From Paraburkholderia fungorum (lineage in GTDB: Bacteria; Pseudomonadota; Gammaproteobacteria; Burkholderiales; Burkholderiaceae), in assembly GCF_900099835.1 (NCBI RefSeq), contig NZ_FNKP01000001.1, forward strand, positions 62,001 to 126,000: a stretch of 64,000 nt of DNA, in the 5' to 3' direction. The notes under the pieces were generated by a model. That model was not told the DNA's origin. It saw only the letters and a program-made list of their open reading frames with translations, and did no database searches. Shown piece after piece: positions 39,295 through 47,112 of this stretch. The translations under genes and the position numbers were made by a program. Within the stretch, counting starts at the first letter, position 1; the number at the start of each line of letters is the position of its first letter.

Positions 39295-40713
39295 ATGAAG
39301 AACGATCTGCCCGAAGTCGCCGCGCTCGAAGCGCTGCTGCGCGACCAGCGTCATGCGTATTTGCGCGCGCCGTATCCGTCGTGGGAAACCCGCGCGGCGC
39401 ACCTGAAAGCGCTGCGCAAGGTCATGCTCGACAATCGCGACGCGCTCGCCGACACCATGCACGCCGACTTCGGCAATCGCGCGAAACAGGAAGTGCTGCT
39501 CGCCGAGTTTCTGCTGGTGAAGGAAGAGATCGACGCCGCGCTCAGGCACGGCAAACGCTGGATGAAAGCGCAGCGCCGCAGCACTAACAAATGGCTGCTG
39601 CCCGCGCGCGCGAAGGTCGTGCCGCAGCCGCTCGGCGTGGTCGGGATCATCGTGCCGTGGAATTATCCGGTGCTGCTCGCGGTGGGTCCGCTGATCAGCG
39701 CGTTGACCGCCGGCAATCGCGCGATCATCAAGATGTCCGAGCTGACGCCGCGCACCTCCGCGCTGTTCGAGCAACTGATCGGCCAGACCTTTTCGCGCGA
39801 TCACGTCGCGGTCGTCAACGGCGACGCGACGCTGGCCGCCGCGTTCAGCGCGCAACCGTTCGATCACCTGCTGTTCACCGGTTCGACCAAGGTCGGCCAT
39901 GAAGTGATGCGCGCCGCCGCCGAACATCTGACGCCGGTCACGCTCGAACTGGGCGGCAAGTCGCCGGCCATCATCGGTGCGCACGCGCGCTTCGATAATG
40001 CGGTGGATAACCTCGTCGCCGGCAAGACGCTGAACGCGGGCCAGACCTGCATCGCGCCGGATTATGTGCTGGTGCCGCGCGGCAAGGAGCAGGCGTTCAT
40101 CGAACGGGCGCGCGCGCGAATGGCGAAGATGTATCCCGGCTTCGAACAGAATCCCGATTACACCTCGATCATTTCGGCGCGGCATTTCGAGCGTCTGGAG
40201 CGTCTCGCCGACGAAGCACTCGCCGCGGGCGCGCAACTGCACGCGCTGACCGGCACCGCGCCCGATCCGACGAGCCGCCGCTTTCCGCTGATCGTCGTCA
40301 CGAACGCGCCGGACGAATGCGCGTTGATGCAGGAGGAAATTTTCGGGCCGTTGCTGCCGATCGTCCCGTACGACACGCTCGACGACGCCATCGCGTGGAT
40401 CAACGCCCGGCCCCGCCCGCTCGCGCTGTATCTATATGCGGACGACAGCGGCACGATCGACCGCGTGACCCACGAAACGATTGCCGGCGGCATGGCGATC
40501 AACGAAACGCTGATGCATCTGGCGTGCGAAAGCCTGCCGTTCGGCGGTGTCGGCGCAAGCGGAATGGGGGCGTATCACGGCTACGAAGGCTTCGCCACGT
40601 TCTCGAAGATGAAGCCGGTGCTGACCCAGGCGCGGCTGAATGCGCGCGGCCTGATCTCGCCGCCGTACGGCAAGCGGGTCAACGCGCTGCTGAAGTTGAT
40701 GATGCGGTTTTGA
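39295..40713 (+). CDS. calB: Coniferyl aldehyde dehydrogenase-type NAD(P) aldehyde dehydrogenase
   Basis: This 472-aa aldehyde dehydrogenase has the NAD-binding IIVPWNYPVLLAVGPLI, TGSTKVGHEVM, the catalytic Glu in LELGGKSP and the catalytic Cys in NAGQTCIAPDY. The short class-3-like length and C-terminus (PFGGVGASGMGAYHGYEGF) match CalB-type and fatty-aldehyde dehydrogenases. It follows the AidB-like gene by 108 bases on the same strand. With the nearby GMC dehydrogenase it could oxidise an alcohol stepwise to an acid, although that gene is on the other strand. The substrate is uncertain. Confidence 0.88.
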   Translation: MKNDLPEVAALEALLRDQRHAYLRAPYPSWETRAAHLKALRKVMLDNRDALADTMHADFGNRAKQEVLLAEFLLVKEEIDAALRHGKRWMKAQRRSTNKWLLPARAKVVPQPLGVVGIIVPWNYPVLLAVGPLISALTAGNRAIIKMSELTPRTSALFEQLIGQTFSRDHVAVVNGDATLAAAFSAQPFDHLLFTGSTKVGHEVMRAAAEHLTPVTLELGGKSPAIIGAHARFDNAVDNLVAGKTLNAGQTCIAPDYVLVPRGKEQAFIERARARMAKMYPGFEQNPDYTSIISARHFERLERLADEALAAGAQLHALTGTAPDPTSRRFPLIVVTNAPDECALMQEEIFGPLLPIVPYDTLDDAIAWINARPRPLALYLYADDSGTIDRVTHETIAGGMAINETLMHLACESLPFGGVGASGMGAYHGYEGFATFSKMKPVLTQARLNARGLISPPYGKRVNALLKLMMRF

Positions 40714-40730
40714 GGCCGAGGCCGGTCGAC

Positions 40731-40755
40731 GCGAGCGCGCAACCCCGGCGCTCGC
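40731..40755. terminator. Convergent hairpin between calB and fhlB
   Basis: GCGAGCGC (40731-40738) and GCGCTCGC (40748-40755) form a perfect 8-bp stem with a 9-base loop, directly between the convergent aldehyde dehydrogenase and fhlB stops. No T-tract is seen on either side. Confidence 0.45.
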
Positions 40756-40759
40756 CTGT

Positions 40760-41119
40760 TCAACGCGTGGGCGTTTCGCCTGCGACGTCCGTCGCTACCA
40801 CGTCGGTCACGTCCTGTTCGTCGTCGCTCGCGTTGTGGGCGGACTCGACATCCGCGCCGCTCTCCAGCCGATGCAACCACGCCAGCAATTCCGCCACCGC
40901 CTGATAAAGCTGCGGCGGAATGCGTGAGTCGAGGTCCACCTGCATCAGCAGGGACACCATCTCGGGCGCTTCGTGAACATACAGACCCGCTTCCTTGGCG
41001 CGCTGCACGATCATGTCGGCGACCAGGCCGTAGCCTTTGGCGACCACGCGCGGCGTGGCATCGCCACCCTGGGAGTCGTACACGAGCGCGGCCGCACTGC
41101 GGCGATTCTTGCGGCTCAT
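40760..41119 (-). CDS. fhlB: FhlB: stand-alone FlhB C-terminal-domain protein
   Basis: This 119-aa protein matches the cytoplasmic end of the export-gate protein FlhB. AAALVYDSQGGDATPRVVAKG corresponds to the FlhB segment that directly follows the autocleavage NPTH site (shown as ALVYDS and PRVVAKG), and the IPPQLYQAVAELLAWLHRLE block follows. The NPTH itself and the membrane domain are absent, so the protein resembles the processed FlhB-CC fragment. Its ATG overlaps the stop of the FliK-like gene (TGATG). FhlB proteins can partly replace FlhB-CC in other bacteria. The 25-residue acidic tail is unusual. Confidence 0.85.
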   Translation of the reverse strand: MSRKNRRSAAALVYDSQGGDATPRVVAKGYGLVADMIVQRAKEAGLYVHEAPEMVSLLMQVDLDSRIPPQLYQAVAELLAWLHRLESGADVESAHNASDDEQDVTDVVATDVAGETPTR

Positions 41120-42558
41120 CAGATATCCCAGTCGAAATCGGAACGCGGCGCGGCATCCGCGGGATGGCCGGACGCGCTCGCCGCCGCAGCAGAAGCGGTC
41201 GATGCAGCCGCCGCCGAAGCCGACCGCGCATAAGCCGAAGCCGCCGCCTGAGCGCCCGCCGAACTCGTCGCGCTGGCCCCGCTGCCGGGCACACCTCCGC
41301 CGATCTCGCGGATCAGCAAGCCGTTCAGCTCGATCCCCGCCGCCGCCAGCCGCTCACGAAAACTCTCGCCCTGCGTCACGAGCCGCGCCGCGCCGCCGGG
41401 ACTCGCCTGCACGCGCGCGACCAGCCGCGTGCCGGTCAGCGTCAATTCGGCGTCGACGGTGCCGAGTGTCGGCAGCGACAACGTCAGACGCGTGCGCCAC
41501 GGCTGATCGTCCTCGCTCGCGGCCCCGCCGCCGCTGCGGTCCCACTCGTCGCCGTCCTGTTCGATGGTCCAGTCGAGCCGCGCACCCGGCCACGCTTCGC
41601 CGGTCCAGCGAAACTGCCCGGTGGCGAGCAGATCCAGTTGCTGACGCACCAGCGGCACCGTCGCGGGATGCACGGCCGCCTGCTGCGAGGTCTGCGACGA
41701 ACCGGATTCAAGGCTCGGTGCAGGCGCGTTATGCAGACTTGCGTGAGTGGATTGGGGCTGATTGTTCAGATCGGACAGCGAATTGGCCAGCACCTCGCCC
41801 GCGGCGAAACGCGCGGCTTGCGCCGTCAGGATCGATTGATTGGGGCGGGAAGCGGCGTTGGCGTTGGCATTCGCGTCCGGCGCTCCGTTGCCCGCGCCAT
41901 TGGCCGCCGCCCCCGTGCCCTGCCGGTTGGCGGGATTCGGCGCGGACGCGTCGGTATCGTCGCCGGTCCAGTCGAGCGGCAATTGCGCGGCCTCGGCGAC
42001 CAGCTTGTTCTGCGCTTCGTCGCCAAGACTGTCGGGCGAGCGCTGGCCCGCGAGCCACTGCGCAAGATGCGATTCGTAAAAGAGACCGCTGCCGCTGACG
42101 GTTTGTTCGAGCGCCGCCGCAAGCGCCGCGACCGGCAGCTGCGCCGCCGCGACACTGGCTGTTGCCGTTGCACCCGAAGCCGCAGCCGGCGCGGTGGTCG
42201 AGGTCGAGGTCGAGGTCGAGGCTGAAGCAGACGCCGCCGGCGTATCGAACAGCGGCATCCCTTCGACTTCCACGTCGAGCGCGGGCGCAGCCGCCCAGAT
42301 CGGCGTCTGGCCGAGCACGGCCAGCGTCGCCTCGCCGCCCGAGCGCGCAATCGCGTCGAGCGTCAGCGCGACAGCCGACAGCGCGGTTTGCGCGGACGGC
42401 GGCGGCGGTGCAGCAGCCGTGGGAGGCGCGGTAGTCGGCGCGTTACCGACACCCGTCGCCCCGGTCTGCGAGGTGGCCGCGCTGCCCGGCTGGATGCCGA
42501 GCAGACTGTCGACCCGGCTCGTCAGTGCCGAAGCGATAGCCGTGTCGATTCCGTTCAT
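41119..42558 (-). CDS. FliK-like flagellar hook-length control protein (second copy)
   Basis: This 479-aa protein has an Ala/Ser/Thr-rich, largely disordered N-terminal two-thirds. The FliK C-terminal-type domain (RTRLTLSLPTLGTVDAEL, then LVARVQASPG and ESFRERLAAAGIELNGLLI) is followed by another Ala/Ser-rich tail of about 60 residues. FliK proteins measure hook length and trigger the FlhB specificity switch. A canonical fliK sits in the main operon at 50094, so this is a paralogue, coupled to fhlB. A hexanucleotide tandem repeat encodes alternating Ser-Thr. Its start is about 40 bases after the fliT terminator. Confidence 0.78.
   Translation of the reverse strand: MNGIDTAIASALTSRVDSLLGIQPGSAATSQTGATGVGNAPTTAPPTAAAPPPPSAQTALSAVALTLDAIARSGGEATLAVLGQTPIWAAAPALDVEVEGMPLFDTPAASASASTSTSTSTTAPAAASGATATASVAAAQLPVAALAAALEQTVSGSGLFYESHLAQWLAGQRSPDSLGDEAQNKLVAEAAQLPLDWTGDDTDASAPNPANRQGTGAAANGAGNGAPDANANANAASRPNQSILTAQAARFAAGEVLANSLSDLNNQPQSTHASLHNAPAPSLESGSSQTSQQAAVHPATVPLVRQQLDLLATGQFRWTGEAWPGARLDWTIEQDGDEWDRSGGGAASEDDQPWRTRLTLSLPTLGTVDAELTLTGTRLVARVQASPGGAARLVTQGESFRERLAAAGIELNGLLIREIGGGVPGSGASATSSAGAQAAASAYARSASAAAASTASAAAASASGHPADAAPRSDFDWDI
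42197..42220. repeat. Four tandem GTCGAG hexamers
   Basis: GTCGAG is repeated four times exactly within the FliK-like gene. Because the unit is 6 bases, copy-number change would lengthen or shorten a Ser-Thr run without shifting the frame. Confidence 0.9.
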
Positions 42559-42596
42559 GCCGATTCCTTGGTCACATTGGCGGCTGCCCGCTCAAC

Positions 42597-42630
42597 AAAA
42601 ACGCGTCGGGGCGCAGTGCGCCGGACGCGT
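42597..42630 (-). terminator. Rho-independent terminator after fliT
   Basis: On the minus strand ACGCGTC (42624-42630) pairs with GACGCGT (42601-42607), with an inner GCGC/GCGC pairing, followed directly by TTTTTG. This is a canonical terminator between fliT and the FliK-like gene, so fliST and fliK-like/fhlB are probably separate units or linked only by readthrough. Confidence 0.8.
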
Positions 42631-42655
42631 CGTACGCGGATGCAGCCGGGGTGCC

Positions 42656-42982
42656 CTAGCGCAACCCGTAGAGTTCCTTCAGCACGCGGGTCGGCCGGCC
42701 GGCGAACAGCGCCGACAGATTGGCCATGCGCGGATTCGCCAGATCGCGGATCGCGGCGTCGTCGGCGAGGATCTGCCGGATCAGCGCGTATTTGCGCAGA
42801 CGCTCGGCTTCGTCGAGTTTGACCTCGGAATCAGCCTCCTTCAACGCCTCCACCAGATGCCGGTACTCCTCCTGCAAGTGGACCAGGTCGCTCCACAGTG
42901 CTCGCCGGGCTGCCGTCAACATGCGGCAGGAAATCGCTGCGACCGCCTCGTAGCGGGCGAAATATTCTGCGTTCGATGTCAT
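42656..42982 (-). CDS. fliT: FliT-like flagellar export chaperone
   Basis: This 108-aa all-helical protein is in the fliT position, directly after fliS. The start is ATG 42982, whose ATGA overlaps the fliS stop (42979-42982); the 21 upstream codons belong to fliS in another frame. Helical blocks include SDLVHLQEEYRHLVEALK and RKYALIRQILADDAAIRDLANPR, and the end LSALFAGRP resembles FliT. FliT chaperones the cap protein FliD and, in enterics, inhibits FlhDC. Sequence similarity is weak, so the call leans on synteny. Confidence 0.8.
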   Translation of the reverse strand: MTSNAEYFARYEAVAAISCRMLTAARRALWSDLVHLQEEYRHLVEALKEADSEVKLDEAERLRKYALIRQILADDAAIRDLANPRMANLSALFAGRPTRVLKELYGLR

Positions 42983-43413
42983 CTCATGCTTTCCGCGGCC
43001 GGCTGGGCTGCCATCCGCGCGATCTCCGGGGCAATCCCGATCCATGCCTCTTCGAGCGTCGCCAGCAGGCCGTCGACTTCGACCAGCATTGCCTCGCTCT
43101 GTTTTATATTGGCTTCGAGCAGCCGCCGCGCCATGTAGCTATACAGCGCGTTCAACCGCCCCGCAATTTCACCGCCCACCTCAAGGTTGAGCGACGACTG
43201 CAGCCCGCTTTCTATGATCCGAATCGCCTTGCTGATCGCCTTGCCGCGATCAGGCACCTGGCCTTGCTGAAGATGCATGCGGGCCTGCGCGATAGCCTGC
43301 CTTGCGCCCTGATACAGCAACACGATCAGACGATGAGGACTTGCGCCCATCACACCCGTCTCGACGCCCACGCGTGCATACGCGTTGGCTCCAGCGTGTC
43401 CTTGGGAAAACAT
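42979..43413 (-). CDS. fliS: Flagellin export chaperone FliS
   Basis: FliS binds flagellin in the cytoplasm and delivers it to the export gate (144 aa). The motifs ANAYARVGVETGVMGASPHRLIVLLYQGA (as NAYARV and PHRLIVLLYQGA), KAISKAIRIIESGLQSSLNLE and LYSYMARRLLEAN are diagnostic. ATG 43413 (MFSQGHAGANAY) has a strong GGAGGAG upstream and is preferred to the ATG 6 codons earlier. A sigma-28-like promoter lies about 90 bases upstream. fliD is not in this window. Confidence 0.94.
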   Translation of the reverse strand: MFSQGHAGANAYARVGVETGVMGASPHRLIVLLYQGARQAIAQARMHLQQGQVPDRGKAISKAIRIIESGLQSSLNLEVGGEIAGRLNALYSYMARRLLEANIKQSEAMLVEVDGLLATLEEAWIGIAPEIARMAAQPAAESMR

Positions 43414-43503
43414 CAGCGCTCCTCCTCTCATACAGACTGCGGTTTGATCGTGGCGAACCGTTGCAGGGCGTCGACGACGTTTCGCAACTGGCTTATATCC
43501 GGG

Positions 43504-43531
43504 TTATCGGATTCGCGACGACAAAGCTTTA
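43504..43531 (-). promoter_or_regulatory. Sigma-28 (FliA) promoter of fliST
   Basis: On the minus strand TAAAGCTT (43524-43531) and TCCGATAA (43504-43511) match 7 of 8 positions each of the TAAAGTTT / GCCGATAA consensus. The spacer is 12 rather than 11 bases. Transcription would begin near 43495, leaving a roughly 80-base leader before fliS. Confidence 0.72.
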
Positions 43532-43759
43532 GCCCGATGTAAGGAGGATTAAGGGGCGTATCGCGCACGAGCAGGCTGCGCCGGACAGGCTCGTCGAACT
43601 CCTCACCTCGAGCCAAACCGGAAGCGCCCCGCCAGCAAGGGCGAAGGCAGCCTTAGCGGGACCGTCCTCACGGGCGATCCGCCGACACTCATGCAACATG
43701 CATCAAAAATGCACGCAGGAAGGCTTGGCGGACGGCCTCTCACACCGTCCGAAGCCCGC
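43532..43759. other. Intergenic region upstream of fliS / after fliE
   Basis: No credible gene is visible. A hairpin with arms GGACGG (43730-43735) and CCGTCC (43745-43750), extended by GGCTT/AAGCC, lies directly after the fliE stop and may end fliE transcripts. A 62-codon frame across 43428-43616 is discounted because the fliS promoter lies inside it. Confidence 0.5.
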
Positions 43760-44101
43760 TTAGACCGACATTTGCGCGATTTCGTTATAAGCGGAGACCA
43801 GTTTGTTACGCACCTGCAAGCCAAACTGGAAGCCGACGTTGGCTTTCTGCATGTCGACCATCACGTCGTTCAGCGACACGTTGGACGAGCCCAGTTCGAA
43901 CGCCTGCGATTCACCGATCGCCGTTTTCTGGTCGTCGCTGATCTTGTCGAGCGACGCCTTCATTGCCGAGGCAAAGCTGCCGGCCGTGGCTGCGCCGTTT
44001 CCCTGGGTCGCTGCTGGGTCGGTCGTGCCGCCGGCCGCCTGGGTCGCCATCGCTTGCATTTGTTGCAGCGCTGACGACAGCGCGTTCACGGGCATGGTCA
44101 T
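43760..44101 (-). CDS. fliE: Flagellar hook-basal body protein FliE
   Basis: FliE connects the MS ring (FliF) to the proximal rod and helps assemble the export gate (113 aa). The C-terminal half has [20 protein letters not shown] and the diagnostic [36 protein letters not shown] (shown as [11 protein letters not shown] and [13 protein letters not shown]). It may start at ATG 44101 or at the second ATG two codons later, both within reach of GGAGAG. It is divergent from fliF, a common arrangement in Burkholderia. Confidence 0.94.
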   Translation of the reverse strand: MTMPVNALSSALQQMQAMATQAAGGTTDPAATQGNGAATAGSFASAMKASLDKISDDQKTAIGESQAFELGSSNVSLNDVMVDMQKANVGFQFGLQVRNKLVSAYNEIAQMSV

Positions 44102-44339
44102 GTTCTCTCCATTAAATGAACGACCGGCGCATTCAGCCGTACCGATCTGAACCGAAGCATAGCAAGGGCCTCCCGGTAGAAAGGCCCGAAACTAGGGGGG
44201 AAACCCGGCTCTATTCAACCAATCGGGTTGGGCCGCGCTGCGGATAATTTCAAGGGTGAAAGTCTCTGTCCGTACGCCCGCCGACCTCGGTGCGGCGGCA
44301 AGCGGCAGAACGCAAAGGCATCCCGGAGATACCCGACGC
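44102..44339. promoter_or_regulatory. Divergent fliE / fliF control region
   Basis: The region holds an inverted repeat CAACC-AATCG-GGTTG (44216-44230), a GATAAT -10-like box (44242-44247, plus strand) without a matching -35, and a GGGCCT/AGGCCC hairpin (44166-44187). An activator-dependent promoter (in this group, FlhDC controls middle genes) would fit the missing -35, but I cannot identify a specific FlhDC site. Confidence 0.45.
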
Positions 44340-46127
44340 ATGGATTCGTCAGCCAACTCATTGATCAACCCCGACGCCCGCATGGGGCTGGCCGGCGCGC
44401 AGCCTGGCGCCGGCGTGGCCGGTAGCGGCCAGCCAGGCGGCACCGATGGCCTCGGGGGACTCGGCGGCATGGGCGGCAACTTCACCCAGCGGCTGTCCGG
44501 CCTCGCGCAGATGCGCGGCAACCCACGCGCGCCGCTGATTTTCGCCGTCGCGCTGCTGGTGGCCATCGTGGCCGGCCTGTTCCTGTGGTCGCGCGCGCCG
44601 GACTACAAGGTGCTGTACAGCAACCTGTCCGACCGCGACGGCGGCTCGATCATCGCCGCGCTGCAAACAGCCAACATCCCGTACAAGTTCTCGGACAACG
44701 GTGGCGCGATCCTCGTGCCGGCCGATCAGGTGCACGAGATGCGCCTGCGCCTTGCATCGCAGGGTCTGCCCAAGAGCGGCTCGGTCGGCTTCGAACTGAT
44801 GGACAACCAGAAGTTCGGTATCAGCCAGTTCGACGAGCAGATCAACTATCAACGGTCGCTGGAAGGCGAACTCGAACGCACGATCGAATCGATTTCGACG
44901 GTGAAATCGGCGCGCGTGCATCTGGCGATTCCGAAGCCTTCGGTGTTCGTGCGCGACAAGGAAGCGCCGTCGGCGGCCGTGCTGGTCAACCTGTACCCGG
45001 GCCGCGTGCTCGACGAAGGCCAGGTGGTCGCGATCACGCATATGGTGTCGTCGGCGGTGCCGGAAATGCCGGTGCATGGCGTGACGATTCTCGACCAGGA
45101 CGGCAATCTGCTGACCCAGCCGACCACCGGCAACGGTCTGGATGCGTCGCAGCTGAAATATCGCCAGCAGATCGAGCGCAATACGCAGCAGCGTATCGAC
45201 GCGATCCTGTCGCCGCTGTTCGGCTCGGGCAACGCGCACTCGCAGGTCAGCGCCGACATCGACTTCTCGCATAGCGAACAGACTTCGGAAAACTACGGCC
45301 CGAACGGCAATCCGCAGCAGGCGGCGATCCGCAGCCAGCAAAGCAGCAGCGCGACCGAAATGACCCAAAGCGGCGCGTCGGGCGTGCCGGGCGCACTGTC
45401 GAACTCGCCGCCGCAACCGGCGTCCGCGCCGATCACCGCCGGCAACGGCGCGAGCGGCGTGGTCACCACGCCGGTCAGCGATCACAAGGATTCGACCACC
45501 AATTACGAACTCAACAAGACCGTGAGCCACGTCGATCAGCCGATGGGCGGCATCAAGCGCCTGTCCGTCGCGGTGGTCGTGAACTACATGCAGGTCACCG
45601 ACGCGAAGGGTCACACGAGCATGCAGCCGGTCACCGCCGACAAGCTCGCGCAGGTCACGCAACTGGTGAAGGACGCGATGGGCTTCGACGCGCAGCGCGG
45701 CGACTCGGTCAACGTGGTCAACAGCGCGTTCACCGCCGAAGTCGACCCGGACGCGAACCTGCCGTGGTGGCGCACTCGCGACATGATCGCGCTGTACAAG
45801 CAGATCGCGACCTACCTCGGCATCGGCGCAGTGGCCCTGTTCCTGTACTTCGTGATGGTCAAGCCGGCGCTGCGCCGCGCGTTCCCGCCGCCGGAGCCGG
45901 TCGTCCCGGCGCTGGCGTCGCCAGACGAGCCGATCCTGCTGGACGGCATCCCGGCCGCCGAGCGCGAAGGCGCGGTGGTCGAGATCGAAACCGACAGCGA
46001 AACGCTCGCGCTCGAAAACGCGAAACACAAATATGAGCGGAACCTGGAATTCGCACGCGGTATCGCGCGCCAGGATCCGAAGATCGTTGCAACTGTCGTG
46101 AAAAATTGGGTGTCCGATGAGCGCTGA
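44340..46127 (+). CDS. fliF: Flagellar MS-ring protein FliF
   Basis: FliF forms the MS ring, the base of the flagellar motor in the inner membrane (595 aa). A Gly-rich N-terminus is followed by a first membrane helix (about 64-83, FAVALLVAIVAGLFLW), the ring-building motifs YKVLYSNLSDRDGGSI and RLASQGLPKSGSVGFELMD, and YQRSLEGELERTIESI. A second membrane helix lies at about 488-507. The C-terminal tail that binds FliG ends AKHKYERNLEFARGIARQDPKIVATVVKNWV (shown as RQDPKIVATVVKNWV). ATG 44340 has GGAGA upstream; earlier codons are unlikely. It overlaps fliG by 11 bases. Confidence 0.96.
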   Translation: MDSSANSLINPDARMGLAGAQPGAGVAGSGQPGGTDGLGGLGGMGGNFTQRLSGLAQMRGNPRAPLIFAVALLVAIVAGLFLWSRAPDYKVLYSNLSDRDGGSIIAALQTANIPYKFSDNGGAILVPADQVHEMRLRLASQGLPKSGSVGFELMDNQKFGISQFDEQINYQRSLEGELERTIESISTVKSARVHLAIPKPSVFVRDKEAPSAAVLVNLYPGRVLDEGQVVAITHMVSSAVPEMPVHGVTILDQDGNLLTQPTTGNGLDASQLKYRQQIERNTQQRIDAILSPLFGSGNAHSQVSADIDFSHSEQTSENYGPNGNPQQAAIRSQQSSSATEMTQSGASGVPGALSNSPPQPASAPITAGNGASGVVTTPVSDHKDSTTNYELNKTVSHVDQPMGGIKRLSVAVVVNYMQVTDAKGHTSMQPVTADKLAQVTQLVKDAMGFDAQRGDSVNVVNSAFTAEVDPDANLPWWRTRDMIALYKQIATYLGIGAVALFLYFVMVKPALRRAFPPPEPVVPALASPDEPILLDGIPAAEREGAVVEIETDSETLALENAKHKYERNLEFARGIARQDPKIVATVVKNWVSDER

Positions 46128-47112
46128 AGGCGTAATGAAAAGCGCGCTGCTGCTGATGTCGATCGGCGAGGAAGAAGCTGCGCAGGTGTTCAAGTTCCTC
46201 GGTCCGCGCGAGGTCCAGAAGATCGGCGTCGCGATGGCCGCGCTGAAGAACGTGACCCGCGAACAGGTCGACGAAGTGCTGCAGGAGTTCGTCAAGGAAG
46301 CCGAACAGCACACCGGCATGTCGCTGGATTCGAACGAGTACATCCGTTCGGTGCTGACCAAGGCGCTCGGCGACGACAAGGCCGGCGCGATCATCGACCG
46401 GATTCTGCAGGGCAGCGATACCAGCGGTATCGAGGGCCTGAAGTGGATGGATTCGGCCGCGGTCGCGGAACTCATCAAGAACGAGCATCCGCAGATCATC
46501 GCGACGATCCTCGTTCACCTGGACCGCGATCAGGCGTCGGAAATCGTCGCGTGCTTCACCGAGCGTTTGCGTAACGACGTGCTGTTGCGGATCGCGACGC
46601 TCGACGGCATCCAGCCGGCCGCGCTGCGCGAACTCGACGACGTGCTGACAGGCCTGCTGTCGGGCAGCGACAACCTCAAGCGCAGCCCGATGGGCGGTAT
46701 CCGCACGGCGGCCGAAATTCTTAACTTCATGTCGAGTAACCATGAAGAAGGCGTTATTGAGAATGTTCGCCAGTACGACGCGGAACTCGCGCAGAAGATC
46801 ATCGATCAGATGTTTGTGTTCGAGAACCTGCTCGATCTGGAAGACCGCGCGATCCAGCTGCTGCTGAAGGAAGTCGAGTCCGAAGCGTTGATCATCTCGC
46901 TGAAGGGCGCGGCCCCCGCGCTGCGCCAGAAGTTCCTGTCGAACATGTCGCAGCGTGCTGCCGAACTGCTCGCCGAAGACCTCGACGCGCGCGGTCCGGT
47001 CCGCGTCTCCGAAGTCGAGACGCAGCAGCGCCGCATTCTGCAAATCGTGCGCAACCTGGCCGAAGGCGGCCAGATTGTTCTAGGCGGCAAGGCGGAAGAT
47101 GCGTATGTCTGA
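46117..47112 (+). CDS. fliG: Flagellar motor switch protein FliG
   Basis: FliG (331 aa) sits on FliF and is the rotor component that meets the stator. The N-terminal SALLLMSIGEEEAAQVFKFL binds FliF. The EHPQ motif (EHPQIIATILVHL, about residue 128) and the C-terminal charged motor helix (SMSQRAAEL...LEDLDARGPVRVSEVE) are intact. Its start lies inside the end of fliF and its end overlaps fliH, so translation is coupled. Confidence 0.97.
   Translation: MSAEGVMKSALLLMSIGEEEAAQVFKFLGPREVQKIGVAMAALKNVTREQVDEVLQEFVKEAEQHTGMSLDSNEYIRSVLTKALGDDKAGAIIDRILQGSDTSGIEGLKWMDSAAVAELIKNEHPQIIATILVHLDRDQASEIVACFTERLRNDVLLRIATLDGIQPAALRELDDVLTGLLSGSDNLKRSPMGGIRTAAEILNFMSSNHEEGVIENVRQYDAELAQKIIDQMFVFENLLDLEDRAIQLLLKEVESEALIISLKGAAPALRQKFLSNMSQRAAELLAEDLDARGPVRVSEVETQQRRILQIVRNLAEGGQIVLGGKAEDAYV

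Noticed and set aside
43428..43616. 62-codon minus-strand frame just upstream of fliS
   Set aside because: A sigma-28-like promoter for fliS lies inside it, the product shows no recognisable pattern, and there is no good start signal.
44358..46499. Long minus-strand open frame opposite fliF/fliG
   Set aside because: It is a shadow of GC-rich coding DNA; the Arg/His-rich product has no domain, and both opposite genes are certain.
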